This document shows, in pieces, positions 18,837-28,474 of a stretch of 64,000 nucleotides of DNA (position 1 is the stretch's first letter; every line of letters starts with the position of its first letter). The notes beneath the pieces are model-generated. The model made no database searches, was not told where the DNA came from, and saw only the letters and a program-made list of their open reading frames with translations. The stretch spans positions 1,798,001 to 1,862,000 of the forward strand of contig OY761542.1 of the NCBI GenBank assembly GCA_963664635.1. The letters run 5' to 3'. The stretch comes from VXNE01 sp963664635. Its GTDB lineage: Bacteria; Pseudomonadota; Gammaproteobacteria; Pseudomonadales; Azotimanducaceae. The position numbers were made by a program, and so were the translations under genes.

Positions 18837-20102
18837 ATGACGAAATCAGCGACGCGGTCGACGTACATGCCGAGGCATGTCGAGGCCAGGGTCGGCGTTG
18901 CCCTGCAGGACACGCGCATCGTCGCGCTGGTCGGGCCACGTCAATCGGGCAAGACGACGCTCGCCCGCCGTTTCGCGGACGCGGAGCGGCGTCCGTTCAT
19001 CACGTTGGATGACGACCAGTTCAGGCGTTTCGCGATGGATGACCCCGTCGGCTTCCTGCGTGGGCGGCCAGGTGCGGTGATTGACGAGATCCAGCGCGCG
19101 CCGGGGCTGACTCTCGAACTCAAGAAGCTTGTCGACGAAGATCCAACGCCGGGACGCTTCCTCATTACCGGTTCGGTGGAGCTATTCAGGAGCGCGGTGT
19201 CTCCCGACTCGCTTGCGGGGCGCGTCGAGACGATCGAGCTCCTGCCGTTCTCACAGGCCGAAGCCGGGGTCGCGGCCATCCCGCTCTTTCTGGACCGGGC
19301 ATTTGGCGGGGACATCCCGAGTCTCGCCGTGATCGGTTCCTCGGCGAACCTGGTCGAACGCGTCCTGTCCGGCGGCTTCCCGGAGGTGCTCGCACGTCCC
19401 GATCCGGCGCGCCAGCGCCGGTGGCTCCTGGCGTACGCGAGCGCGCTCGCGGAACGCGACATTTCCGATGTGGCGGCGCTGGGCAAGCTCGACAGGGTGA
19501 TGCCCCTCATCGAGCATGCAGCCGTTTCCGCGGGGCAATTGCTCAACCTGTCCGGCATGGGCTCCCGGCTGCGGGTGGACGGCAAGACGGTCGATCGGTG
19601 GTTGACCCTGCTGGAGCGGATGTACGTCCTGCGCCGGGTCGGAGCGTGGCATCGCAATGCGCTGAAGCGGCTCGTCCGGACCCCGAAGCTGCAGTTCCTG
19701 GATTCGGGCCTGCTCGCTGCGTTGCAGGGGACGGACGCGTCGACGGTCGCCCGCGACCGTCGGACACTCGGTCCGCTGCTCGAGTGTTTCGTCTACTCCG
19801 AAGTGATCAAGGCAGTGTCGCTTGGTGCCGAACCTACCGCCGTCGGTCATTTTCGTGACAAGGACGGGTTGGAAGTCGGCCTGGTACTTGAGCGCTCTCG
19901 AGACGGGGTGGTCGGAATCGAGGTCAAGGCGGGCGCGACGGCGCGGCCAGACGACTTCCGGGCGTTGGGGCGCATCCGGGATGCCCTGGGCGACCAGTTC
20001 GTGTGCGGCATCCTGTTGCATGACGGCGATCGTATTCAGCAGGCTGGGCCCCGGCTCTTCGCCATGCCGGTCAAGGTGCTTTGGGAGGGCGGCTGGGCAT
20101 GA
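18837..20102 (+). CDS. AAA-type ATPase with C-terminal DUF4143 domain
   Basis: 421 residues from ATG 18837; ATG 18867 (MPRHVEARV) is an equally possible start, while the upstream ATG 18786 falls inside the operator-like repeats and is rejected. Walker A is VGPRQSGKTT (residues 32-41) and Walker B-like GAVIDEIQR follows. The middle has the SGSVELFRSAVSPDSLAGR sensor region. The C-terminus carries the DUF4143 part, with FVYSEVIKA and VGIEVKAGATAR, which is a PD-(D/E)XK-like fold in this family. The cellular role of such ATPases is largely unknown; some behave like toxin-antitoxin or defence accessories. The stop overlaps the start of the gamma-glutamyltransferase gene (ATGA). Confidence 0.85.
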   Translation: MTKSATRSTYMPRHVEARVGVALQDTRIVALVGPRQSGKTTLARRFADAERRPFITLDDDQFRRFAMDDPVGFLRGRPGAVIDEIQRAPGLTLELKKLVDEDPTPGRFLITGSVELFRSAVSPDSLAGRVETIELLPFSQAEAGVAAIPLFLDRAFGGDIPSLAVIGSSANLVERVLSGGFPEVLARPDPARQRRWLLAYASALAERDISDVAALGKLDRVMPLIEHAAVSAGQLLNLSGMGSRLRVDGKTVDRWLTLLERMYVLRRVGAWHRNALKRLVRTPKLQFLDSGLLAALQGTDASTVARDRRTLGPLLECFVYSEVIKAVSLGAEPTAVGHFRDKDGLEVGLVLERSRDGVVGIEVKAGATARPDDFRALGRIRDALGDQFVCGILLHDGDRIQQAGPRLFAMPVKVLWEGGWA

Positions 20103-21667
20103 GCCAACACTATGTCGAACACTGGCAGGTCCGGAAGCCGGCCGTACGCGGCGACCGGGGCGTGGTCGCAACCCAGCACCACGCCGCGTCCGAGGCGGGC
20201 GTGGAAGTCCTGCGGACGGGGGGCAACGCGGTGGACGCCGCCGTCACCGCGGGCCTCGCGATCGGCGCCGTCGAACCGTGGATGAGCGGCATCGGCGGGG
20301 GCGGCTACATGACGGTCTACGTTGCCGGCGAAGACGACGTGCGCGTCGTCGAATTCGGCATGCGGGCGCCGCTCGAAGCGCGGCCGGAGGACTACCCCCT
20401 CGCGCACGGGACGACCGGCGCGGACACCTTCAACTGGCCCGCGGTCGTGGGCGACGCCAACGTCGAGGGTCCCTTGGCGGTCGCGACGCCGGGTTACGTC
20501 AAGGGCGTGGCGCTCGCGCTCGAGACCTTCGGAACGCGGCCCTGGGAGGAAGCCATCGAGCCCGCCTGCCGCCTTGCGGAGGCGGGTCTGCCGCTCGACT
20601 GGTACGCGGCCCACCGGATCGCCTCTCATGCGCATCACCTGCGGCAATTCGATGAGACACGCCGCGTGTACCTCCCCGACGGGTTGCCCCCGGCGGCGCC
20701 GACCGACGGTTCGGTCGCGAACCTGCGGCTCGGCGAACTGGCCTCGACCTATCGGCGGCTGCAGGCGGACGGGCCCGACGGCTGTTACCGCGGAACGCTC
20801 GCGCGGGACATCGCGGCGGACCTGGCGGAGGCGGGCTCGCGCATCGGGCTTGCGGACCTCGAGGACTACACCGCCGCCGTGGCGGAGCCGCTGGTGCGCC
20901 GCTACCGGGGTGCAAGCGTCGCGGCCCCCGGGCACATGACCGCGGGGCCGAGCCTGATGCAGGCCCTGTCCCTCGTCGAGGACCACGGGTTTCACGGTGC
21001 GGCGCCGGACCTCGATGCGACGGTGGCCTACATAGAGGCACTGCGCGAGGTCTACGACTATCGCATCGAGCACATCGGGGAAGGCGGGGAGGGCGCGCTG
21101 CCGACGCACACGAGCCATCTCTGCGTCGCCGACGCGGACGGCAACCTCGTCTCGCTGACGCAGACGGTCATGTCGGCGTTCGGTGCGCGGATCATGCTGC
21201 CGCGGACGGGGGTCCTCATGAACAACGGCATGATGTGGTTCGACCCGCGGCCGGGGCGGCCGAACTCGGTCGCCGGCGGCCGGCGTCCCCTGTGCAACAT
21301 GCTGCCGACGATCATCCGGCGCGACGACGGACTGGCGTTCGCGCTCGGTGCCTCGGGCGGGCGCAAGATCCTCGCGTCCGTGTTCCAGCTCGTCTCGTTC
21401 GTCCTCGACTACGGCATGGATCTCGACGAGGCCGTGCACCGCGCCCGCATCGACGTGTCGGGCAACGAGGACGTCGGGGTGATGGCGCACATGGCCGCGG
21501 CCCTCGTCGCGGCCCTCGAAGACCGCTATCCCACGGCGCGCGTGTTCCCGAACGGGGTGAGCCCGAACCAGTTCGCCTGCCCACAGATCGTCCTGCGGGG
21601 AGCGGACGGGGCCACGTCGGGAGCCGTGTTCGTCGCCTCGCCGCACGCGGCGGCCGTCGCGGCCTGA
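20099..21667 (+). CDS. Gamma-glutamyltransferase family protein (Ntn hydrolase)
   Basis: 522 residues from ATG 20099, which overlaps the upstream stop. It shows the family N-terminus GVVATQHHAASEAGVEVLRTGGNAVDAAV, the GIGGGGY motif, and the autoprocessing site around Thr338 (THTSHLCVADADGN), where the nucleophilic threonine precedes Ser-His. A late PLCNMLPTIIRRDDG...LGASGGRKIL region forms the oxyanion and substrate pocket. The family cleaves or transfers gamma-glutamyl groups, as in glutathione breakdown. No clear signal peptide is visible, so it may act in the cytoplasm or belong to the acylase-like branch. The coupling to an AAA/DUF4143 ATPase looks accidental rather than functional. Confidence 0.9.
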   Translation: MSQHYVEHWQVRKPAVRGDRGVVATQHHAASEAGVEVLRTGGNAVDAAVTAGLAIGAVEPWMSGIGGGGYMTVYVAGEDDVRVVEFGMRAPLEARPEDYPLAHGTTGADTFNWPAVVGDANVEGPLAVATPGYVKGVALALETFGTRPWEEAIEPACRLAEAGLPLDWYAAHRIASHAHHLRQFDETRRVYLPDGLPPAAPTDGSVANLRLGELASTYRRLQADGPDGCYRGTLARDIAADLAEAGSRIGLADLEDYTAAVAEPLVRRYRGASVAAPGHMTAGPSLMQALSLVEDHGFHGAAPDLDATVAYIEALREVYDYRIEHIGEGGEGALPTHTSHLCVADADGNLVSLTQTVMSAFGARIMLPRTGVLMNNGMMWFDPRPGRPNSVAGGRRPLCNMLPTIIRRDDGLAFALGASGGRKILASVFQLVSFVLDYGMDLDEAVHRARIDVSGNEDVGVMAHMAAALVAALEDRYPTARVFPNGVSPNQFACPQIVLRGADGATSGAVFVASPHAAAVAA

Positions 21668-21727
21668 TCGTCCGGCGGGGCGACAGCCTCGTCCATAATG
21701 GGCCGTTCCGCAGAGGAGTGCGCTGCC

Positions 21728-23539
21728 ATGAAGCACCTCGTCCGTATCCTGCTCGCCCTGCTCGCCGCGGTCATTGCGCTGGTGGCCGTGGCCGGCGGCG
21801 CCGCCTGGTGGTACGTGGCGCGCATCTTCGAAGAACCGCCCGTGCCGGCGGTCGCCGTCGAGACGCAACGCCGGATTCGGGACGGCGACATCGTGGGGTA
21901 CGTGGACCGAGCCGACACGTACGCGTGGCTCGGCATTCCCTTTGCGGCGCCGCCGGTGGGCGACCTGCGGTGGCGCGCGCCGCGGCCGCCCGATCCCTGG
22001 ACGGACGTGCGGGAAGCGGTGGTGCGGGGGTCGCAGTGTCCCCAGCGGCGGTTCCTGGCGGGGGGCGGGGTCGCCGGCGACGAGGACTGCCTGTACCTGA
22101 ACGTCTGGTCCCCGGCGGCAGTGGCCGACTCGGATCGCCGGGTCCCGGTGATGGTCTGGATCCACGGCGGCGGCAACCGTATCGGGGAGGGCGCATCGCC
22201 GCTGTACAACGGCGCCCACCTGGCCGGCGCGCACGAGGTCGTGGTCGTGTCCTTCAACTACCGCCTCGGCCCGCTCGGCTGGCTGGGTCACCCGGCGCTG
22301 CGCGGCGGCGAGGATCCGGCGGACGACTCCGGCAACTATGGCGTCCTCGACATCGTCCACGTCCTGCGCTGGGTCCAGGCGAACGTCGCGACCTTCGGCG
22401 GCGACCCGGACAACGTCACGATCTTCGGCGAGTCCGCCGGGGGCTGGAACGTCGTGGCCATGATGGTCTCGCCGCTTGCGGCGGGGCTCTACCACAAGGC
22501 GATCGTGCAGAGCGGGGGGTTGCGGCTGACGCCGATGGCGGAAGCCGAGGAGTACGGGGCCGGCGACGCCACGACGTCCCGGGATCTGGTGGACAACCTG
22601 CTGATGGCCGATGACCCGAGTCTCGACCGGGATGCGGCCAGGGGACGGCAGGCGGCCATGGCCGATGGCGAAGTTGCCGCGTACCTGCGTTCGAAGACGG
22701 CTTCGGAGATCCTCTCCGCGCAGGGGGCGGCGGGGTTGGCCGGCACGCCGACGCTGCTCGCCGACGGCCACGTGCTGCCCGCCGGAGTGCGGACCGCCGA
22801 CCTGTTCGCCGCGGGGCGCTACCACGTCACCCCGGTGATCCTCGGCACGAACCGGGACGAGATGAAACTCTTCGCGTCCCTCTCCGGGCAGGCGACGGAG
22901 CGCCTGTTCGGGGTGATTCCCTACCGCGTTCGAGACCCGGAGCGTCACGACCGGGACACGGGATACGGCAGCGACGCCTGGAAGGTGCGCGGCGTGGACA
23001 GTCTGGCCACGCCCCTGCGCGCCCGGCAGGGGCCGACGGTGTTCGCCTACCGGTTCGACTGGGACGCGATGCGTGCCGTCGCCACCCTGGACCTGGCGCG
23101 CCTGGTCGGGGCCGCGCACGCGCTCGAGATTCCCTTCGTGTTCGGCAACCTCCACTTTCTCGACCGGCTGGCCTTCGTGGCCGACGACGACGTGCCCGAG
23201 CGCGACGCCCTGTCGCGCTCGATGATGTCGTACTGGGCGCAGTTCGCGTGGACCGGCGCTCCCGGCCGGGGCCGCGGCGGCGCGCAGGTGGAGTGGACGC
23301 CCTGGGAGAACGGCGCCGGCGCGCGGCGGTTGCTGGTGTTCGACGCCGAGAGCGACGGCGGCATCCGCATGTCGCCCTTCCTGCTCACGATGGACGACCT
23401 GCGGGCGCGTCTGCTCGCGGACACGAGCTTCGACAGCCTGGAGGAGCATTGCGCGATGTATCGCCGGACGTTTCGCTTCGAGGACTTCGTGGCGGCGGAG
23501 TACGAGGCGCTCGGCGGCGGCGGGTGTCCGGAGCGGTAA
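21728..23539 (+). CDS. Type-B carboxylesterase family protein, membrane-anchored or secreted
   Basis: 603 residues from ATG 21728, with an AGAGGAG ribosome site upstream; the frame is open to 21698. An N-terminal hydrophobic segment (ILLALLAAVIALVAVAGGAAWWY) anchors or exports the protein. The domain opens with the carboxylesterase hallmarks WLGIPFAAPPVGDLRWRAP and EDCLYLNVW, followed by the HGGG oxyanion loop and the nucleophile Ser236 in GESAGG. A Glu in LGTNRDEMKLF and a His in GAAHALEIPFVFGNL complete the likely triad. It should hydrolyse carboxylic esters outside the cytoplasm. It follows the transferase gene by 60 bp and may be co-transcribed. Confidence 0.92.
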   Translation: MKHLVRILLALLAAVIALVAVAGGAAWWYVARIFEEPPVPAVAVETQRRIRDGDIVGYVDRADTYAWLGIPFAAPPVGDLRWRAPRPPDPWTDVREAVVRGSQCPQRRFLAGGGVAGDEDCLYLNVWSPAAVADSDRRVPVMVWIHGGGNRIGEGASPLYNGAHLAGAHEVVVVSFNYRLGPLGWLGHPALRGGEDPADDSGNYGVLDIVHVLRWVQANVATFGGDPDNVTIFGESAGGWNVVAMMVSPLAAGLYHKAIVQSGGLRLTPMAEAEEYGAGDATTSRDLVDNLLMADDPSLDRDAARGRQAAMADGEVAAYLRSKTASEILSAQGAAGLAGTPTLLADGHVLPAGVRTADLFAAGRYHVTPVILGTNRDEMKLFASLSGQATERLFGVIPYRVRDPERHDRDTGYGSDAWKVRGVDSLATPLRARQGPTVFAYRFDWDAMRAVATLDLARLVGAAHALEIPFVFGNLHFLDRLAFVADDDVPERDALSRSMMSYWAQFAWTGAPGRGRGGAQVEWTPWENGAGARRLLVFDAESDGGIRMSPFLLTMDDLRARLLADTSFDSLEEHCAMYRRTFRFEDFVAAEYEALGGGGCPER

Positions 23540-23559
23540 GGGAGTACGGAGGTGCCGGG

Positions 23560-24444
23560 CTAAGGATGACCCATCGGTCCGGGGACCGCGAGGAGCGGCG
23601 CGGCTGTCGCGTCGAAGGTTTCCGCGCACGCGGCCGGGTCGGCCGCCACGAGCGCTTCCCACTCCCGCGTCTCGAACCAGTAGCGCCACCGTTCGCCGAG
23701 CCAGCCGTTCACGCGGTGGTGCGTGACCCAACTGTCGAAGAAGTTCAGGCCATCGACATCGCCCTTGCGTAGCGCGATCGCCTGCGGGAGCCGGTCGAAA
23801 ACGGCCGCGAATGCCTGGCGCAGGACGCTCGGGTGTTCATGGATCCAGCGCGCGGCGGTCACTTGGTCGACGGCCGCGGCGTGCGCGGGCCCGCCGCCCA
23901 ACACCGCCTCGAGGATTTCGGCGTCGCTGTCGAGCGCCAGTGGCGAGGCCTGCGGGAACTCGCGTCTGACCAGCGCCTCGGTGGTGCTGCCACGGCGCAC
24001 GGCGAGCGTTACGCCGGCACGATCGTAATGGTCGCGCGCGAAGCCCTCCGTGCGGCCTGCATTGGCGACGACGATCATGCCGAACTCCGAGTAGGGCCTG
24101 GAGAAGCTGACCAGCAGAGCTCGCGCCGGCGTGATCGACATGCCGCTCACGACGATGTCGAACTGGCGCTCGATCAACGCCGGAACGATGAAGTACCAGT
24201 CCGTGCGTACGAACTGGATGCGCACGCCCAGATCCTGGGCAAGCTTGTTCGCGACGTCCACCTCGTAGCCGATCAGATCGCCGCCGACGTCGCACATCAC
24301 CCACGGCTCGAAGTGTCCTGCGCCGACCTTCAGCAGGCCGCGGTGGCGTACTTCGTCGATGACGCCGGGGTTCCACCAGACCTCCTGTGCCGCGGCGCTG
24401 GCGGCGGTGGCCAACATGATCGTCGCGAGCATGAACTGCCGCAT
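23560..24444 (-). CDS. Periplasmic solute-binding protein (family 3, amino-acid ABC type)
   Basis: 294 residues. A cleavable signal peptide (MRQFMLATIMLATAASAAAQ) is followed by a bacterial extracellular solute-binding domain of family 3: LLKVGAGHFEPWVMCD, GYEVDVANKLAQDLGV, FDIVVSGMSITPARALLVSFSRPY and a conserved lobe-2 region. Such proteins capture amino acids or small organic acids. No permease or ATPase gene is adjacent, so it is an orphan binding protein or works with a distant transporter or sensor. It is divergent from the Rieske oxygenase gene. Confidence 0.88.
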   Translation of the reverse strand: MRQFMLATIMLATAASAAAQEVWWNPGVIDEVRHRGLLKVGAGHFEPWVMCDVGGDLIGYEVDVANKLAQDLGVRIQFVRTDWYFIVPALIERQFDIVVSGMSITPARALLVSFSRPYSEFGMIVVANAGRTEGFARDHYDRAGVTLAVRRGSTTEALVRREFPQASPLALDSDAEILEAVLGGGPAHAAAVDQVTAARWIHEHPSVLRQAFAAVFDRLPQAIALRKGDVDGLNFFDSWVTHHRVNGWLGERWRYWFETREWEALVAADPAACAETFDATAAPLLAVPGPMGHP

Positions 24445-24628
24445 GGGATGTCCTTCACGGGAGCCCGGGGGCGCACGTCCGGCGTTTTAGCCCGATAGCG
24501 CGCCGGAGACAAGGCTCGATCCCCGGTACACCCGGCACGCCGGCGCTTTACCGGGGGTTGTCGCGATGGACCGCGCGGCGCCGGTCGCTTACCCTCCGGG
24601 TGACTGGCGACCGGGCGGGGAGGTAGAA

Positions 24629-25957
24629 ATGCTCACGGCGGAAGAGAACGCAACGCTGACGCAGACCGGACCCGGAACGCCCATGGGGGACGTGTTTCGT
24701 GCGTACTGGATGCCGGCCCTCCTCGCACGCGAGCTGCCCGCGCCGGATTGCCCGCCGGTGCGCGTCAAGCTGCTCGGCGAGGACTTCGTCGCCTTTCGCG
24801 ACACCCGCGGCCGCGTCGGCATCGTGGAGCCGGCCTGCCCGCATCGCCGCGCGAACCTCTTCTTCGGCCGCGTGGAGGAGTGCGGCATCCGCTGCGCGTA
24901 CCACGGCTGGAAGTTCGACGTCGAGGGCAGGTGTCTCGAGATCCCGACGCTGGATCTCGACACCGCCGAGCGCGTCAAGCCGAAAGCCGCCATCCGCGCC
25001 CTCGAGGTGCGCGAGTTCGGCGACGTTGTCTGGGCCTGGATGGGCGAGGGCGACGCGCCGGAGCTGCCGCAGTTCGAGTTCGCCACCCTGCCCCCGGAGC
25101 ATCGCTTCGTTTCCAAGAAGTTCCAGCAGTGCAACTGGGCCCAGGCGTGCGAGGGCGGCCTGGACACCGCGCACTTCTCCTACCTGCACGCCGGCATGCG
25201 TGGCGGCGAGAAGGTCGGCCTGCACGAGGTGATGGGGCGCCGCCGCGTCGAGGGGGACAACGAGCCGGCGTCGCTCGCGCGCTTCCGTTGGATGATCGAG
25301 GACGGACGCCCCGATTTCACCGTGCTCGAGCACCCGGCGGGACTGCTGCTCTGTGCCGCGCGCCGGGCGGACGACGGCGCGCGCTACTGGCGCATGACCC
25401 AGTTCCTCATGCCCAACCACTCGCTGGCCCCCGGCAACTTCCCGGAGGACAACAACCTCGGCAACACCTGGGTGCCGGTCGACGACGAGTCCTGCTGGAT
25501 CTTCTGCTACTGCTGGAACCCCGACCGGCCGCTGACGGACCGCGAGGTGGAGCGGCTCGAGAACGGGTCGGGCATCTTCGCCGAGGTCGACGAGCACTAC
25601 GTGCCCGTCCGGCGGCGCGAAAACGACTACCTGATCGACCGCACGCTGCAGCGGGAACAGAGTTTCACCGGCATCGTCGGGATCTCCGAGCAGGACCAGG
25701 CGATCGCGGACAGCCAGGGGCGGATCGCGGACCGTACCCGGGAACTCCTGGGCCAGACGGACCTCGGCGTCGTGCGCTTCCGCCAGCTCGCGCTGCAGGC
25801 GGTGTCCGATCGGGCCGCCGGCAGGATCCCCAAGGGCGCGGACGCCCCGCACGGGTACCACGTGCGCTCGGGGGACGCGATGGGCGCCCCCGACGACGCC
25901 CTGCGCGACGTCATCGACGGGCGGTTCGGGGCGATGTCGGGGCTCGCCGCGGGCTGA
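24629..25957 (+). CDS. Rieske non-heme iron aromatic-ring oxygenase, alpha subunit
   Basis: 442 residues from ATG 24629, supported by GGGAGG upstream; the frame is open to 24566. The Rieske cluster ligands are C70-x-H72 and C89-x2-H92 (CPHRRAN, CAYHGW). The catalytic mononuclear iron motif is EGGLDTAHFSYLH, giving the Asp-x2-His-x4-His pattern. It resembles the single-component, phthalate-dioxygenase-like or vanillate-demethylase-like oxygenases that hydroxylate or demethylate aromatic compounds with electrons from a reductase. No reductase gene is nearby, so it must share one encoded elsewhere. The substrate is unknown. Confidence 0.92.
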   Translation: MLTAEENATLTQTGPGTPMGDVFRAYWMPALLARELPAPDCPPVRVKLLGEDFVAFRDTRGRVGIVEPACPHRRANLFFGRVEECGIRCAYHGWKFDVEGRCLEIPTLDLDTAERVKPKAAIRALEVREFGDVVWAWMGEGDAPELPQFEFATLPPEHRFVSKKFQQCNWAQACEGGLDTAHFSYLHAGMRGGEKVGLHEVMGRRRVEGDNEPASLARFRWMIEDGRPDFTVLEHPAGLLLCAARRADDGARYWRMTQFLMPNHSLAPGNFPEDNNLGNTWVPVDDESCWIFCYCWNPDRPLTDREVERLENGSGIFAEVDEHYVPVRRRENDYLIDRTLQREQSFTGIVGISEQDQAIADSQGRIADRTRELLGQTDLGVVRFRQLALQAVSDRAAGRIPKGADAPHGYHVRSGDAMGAPDDALRDVIDGRFGAMSGLAAG

Positions 25958-25995
25958 CGGGTCGCGGCGACGCGGGCGTCCGCAACGGCCCGTCG

Positions 25996-27072
25996 CTACG
26001 GCCGGATGTCGTAATACGCGTTCATCGCGTTGCCGTATTCGAGCAACTCGAAGCGGGAGAAGCCGGCGTCGCTCGTCATCTCCCGCGCCACCTGCTCGTT
26101 GAAGCCCAGGGTCCCGAGCCCCGCGCCGTCCGGCGTGGACATGGACGACGACATGCATACGGTCACGGAGAACCCATACAGCAGCGCCGCCATCGGGTGT
26201 TCGGCGAGATTCTGCTCGAACGTCGGGAAGCTGCGGATGTCCGCGCAGACCCAGACGCCGTCGTCCCTGAGGGCGGTCCGGATGGCGCGGATCAGGTCGG
26301 CCGGGTGCGTCGTGTCGTGGACCACGTCGAACGTCGTTACGAGGTCGAACGTCGGGGCGTCCGGCATGGGTTCGGCCGAGGGGTCGACCAGACGCACGTT
26401 CTCCGCGCTGCTCTCGGCGAGATTGCGGCGGGCGTTGTCGAGTGCGTGGGTAGAGGTGTCGTAACCCGTGAACGTGGACGCGGGAAAGGCCTCGGCCATC
26501 GCCAGGAGCGCCGCGCCGGACCCGCAGCCCACATCCGCGACGGCCGCGCCCGCTTCGAGCCTCTCCACCATCCCGTCGATTTCCGGAAGCAGCTTCGGCA
26601 CCAGTTCCGTCCGCTGCAGGTAGCCGCTCATGCGCTCGAGGTTGCACGCGCACGCTGCGCCGTGGTCGTCGTAGGTGAGTCCGAGGCCGGTACGGAAGGC
26701 GTCCGGGAGCCGCGGAATGGAGGGATAGGTGGCGGTCACGGCGCTGAAGCCGCTCGCGAAGAAGAACGCGTGGTCTTCCTCGGCAAGCACGATCTTCGCC
26801 TCGGGACTCAAGCCGAACCGGCCGTCCTCGTACTCCACCTGGCCGGCGCAGGCCTGGTGGCGGAGCCATTCCCGCAGCCAGCGCTCGTGGAGCCCGGTGC
26901 GCTCCGCGAGTTCGTCGCTGTTGACCGGGCCGACGTCGGCCAGGGCCCGGTACAGGCCCAGCCGGTCGCCGAGCGCCGACAGGGAGCAGTTGAAACCCGC
27001 GGACACCTGGCTGGCGATGTGGAAGAAGAACTTCTCCAGCCGCTTCCGGTCCACTCGCTGGGCTTGACTCAT
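25996..27072 (-). CDS. Class I SAM-dependent methyltransferase
   Basis: 358 residues from ATG 27072. An N-terminal winged-helix-like dimerisation region (NSDELAERTGLHERWLREWLRHQACAG lies within it) precedes a Rossmann methyltransferase domain with motif I VADVGCGSGAALL and a FDLVTTFDVVHDTTHPADL segment. This layout resembles O-methyltransferases and the plant-like dimeric methyltransferases common in environmental bacteria. The substrate is unknown. It is convergent with the Rieske oxygenase gene (38 bp between stops) and divergent from the solute-binding protein gene at 27218. The frame is open to 27453, but that extension is low-complexity and lacks motifs. Confidence 0.88.
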   Translation of the reverse strand: MSQAQRVDRKRLEKFFFHIASQVSAGFNCSLSALGDRLGLYRALADVGPVNSDELAERTGLHERWLREWLRHQACAGQVEYEDGRFGLSPEAKIVLAEEDHAFFFASGFSAVTATYPSIPRLPDAFRTGLGLTYDDHGAACACNLERMSGYLQRTELVPKLLPEIDGMVERLEAGAAVADVGCGSGAALLAMAEAFPASTFTGYDTSTHALDNARRNLAESSAENVRLVDPSAEPMPDAPTFDLVTTFDVVHDTTHPADLIRAIRTALRDDGVWVCADIRSFPTFEQNLAEHPMAALLYGFSVTVCMSSSMSTPDGAGLGTLGFNEQVAREMTSDAGFSRFELLEYGNAMNAYYDIRP

Positions 27073-27217
27073 CTCGATGCTCCGACGATCCCTGGTGCGC
27101 CGACCATAGCGGTCCCCAGCCAGGCCCGCCAGTGCCCGGCCGGCCGGTGCGCCCTCGTTCCCCCGTTTGTCCTGCGCTAAAGTAGGGCGGAAGCAGGAAC
27201 CCGAGGACACGCGAGCG

Positions 27218-28474
27218 GTGTTCACGCGCCGATCGATCATTGCGAGCGGTCTGTCCGGCCTGGCGGCCAGCCGGGTCGTTGGTGCGTCGTCGCCCCGGGC
27301 CGGCGTGACGGAAACGGAGTTCGTGCTCGGCATGTCGGCGGCGTTCTCGGGACCCTCGCGCGGTCTTGGCATCGAGCTGTACCGTGGCGCGACCGCATAC
27401 TTCCGGCACGTCAACGAGCACGGTGGGGTAGGTGGCCGGCAGGTTGCCCTCAAGACCTACGACGACGGCTACCAGCCCGACCCGTCCGTCAAGAACACGA
27501 TGACGCTGATGCTGGAGGACGAGGTCTTCCTGCTGTTCGGCTACGTCGGCACGCCCACGGTCACCCGCGTGCTGCCCATGCTGAAGAAGTTCCAGGACAG
27601 GCGCATGTACCTGTTCTTTCCGTTCACGGGAGCGCAGCCGCAGCGGCAGCCGCCCTACGGCGACTTCGCGTTCAACCTGCGGGCGTCGTACGCCCAGGAG
27701 ACCGCGGGCCTCGTCGACAACTTCGTGCGCGTGGGCCGCCGCCGCATCGCGGTGTTCTACCAGGCGGACGCGTATGGACGCAGCGGCTGGGCGGGGGTGC
27801 GCGCGGCGCTCGGCCGGCACGGCGAGCGGATCGCCGGCGAGGCGAGCTATCGCCGCGGCACGCAGTTCACGGCGACCATGCGCGCCCAGGTGGAGATACT
27901 GAAAGCCGCGGAGCCCGACGCGGTGGTCTGCATCGGCGCCTATGCCGCCTGCGCCGCGTTTGCGCGGGACGCCGTGGACCTCGGCCTGCGCGTGCCCATC
28001 GCCAACCTGTCGTTCGTCGGCAGCGAGAACCTGCTGAAGCTTGTCGCCGAAGGCCGCGACAACCCGCGGGACTACACGGAGTTGCTGGTCAACTCGCAGG
28101 TCGTCCCGAGCTACGAAGACACGTCGATCCCCGCGGTGCGCGAGTACCGGGATTTCATGGAACGCTACGACCCCGAGCCGCCCGCGGAGCTGGTACCGGA
28201 GCCCTACAGTTCGTTCCCGCAGAGCTTCGTGAGTCTCGAGGGGTTCCTGGATGCGAAGCTGCTGGTCGAGGTTCTCTCCCGGCTAGAGGAACCGCCGACC
28301 CGGGCGGGCCTCGAGAAGGCGGTGTTCTCCGTAAGGGACTTCGACCTCGGCATCGGCGAGCGGGTCTCCTTCGGGCCCGACCGCCGTCAGGGTCTGCAAC
28401 AGGTGTACTACACCGTGGTGGACGAGGGACGTTTCGTCACCCTGGACGACTGGGAAAAGAGGTTTGCCGCATGA
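27218..28474 (+). CDS. Branched-chain-type ABC transporter substrate-binding protein (Peripla_BP_6)
   Basis: 418 residues from GTG 27218, chosen because it begins the export signal TRRSIIASGLSGLAAS (Tat-like twin Arg) and has a GAGG upstream. The mature part is a type I periplasmic binding fold: FVLGMSAAFSGPSRGLGIELYRGATAYFRHVNE, a PSVKNTMTLMLEDEVFLLFGYVGTP switch region, and AAEPDAVVCIGAYAACAAF. The ligand may be an amino acid, amide or other small molecule. It overlaps the following sensor gene by ATGA. That pairing, without permease genes, suggests a binding protein that feeds a sensor rather than a transporter (inference). Confidence 0.88.
   Translation: MFTRRSIIASGLSGLAASRVVGASSPRAGVTETEFVLGMSAAFSGPSRGLGIELYRGATAYFRHVNEHGGVGGRQVALKTYDDGYQPDPSVKNTMTLMLEDEVFLLFGYVGTPTVTRVLPMLKKFQDRRMYLFFPFTGAQPQRQPPYGDFAFNLRASYAQETAGLVDNFVRVGRRRIAVFYQADAYGRSGWAGVRAALGRHGERIAGEASYRRGTQFTATMRAQVEILKAAEPDAVVCIGAYAACAAFARDAVDLGLRVPIANLSFVGSENLLKLVAEGRDNPRDYTELLVNSQVVPSYEDTSIPAVREYRDFMERYDPEPPAELVPEPYSSFPQSFVSLEGFLDAKLLVEVLSRLEEPPTRAGLEKAVFSVRDFDLGIGERVSFGPDRRQGLQQVYYTVVDEGRFVTLDDWEKRFAA

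Noticed and set aside
20099..21667. Functional link between the DUF4143 ATPase and the gamma-glutamyltransferase
   Set aside because: Only the 4-bp overlap supports it, and such overlaps are common throughout this compact window.
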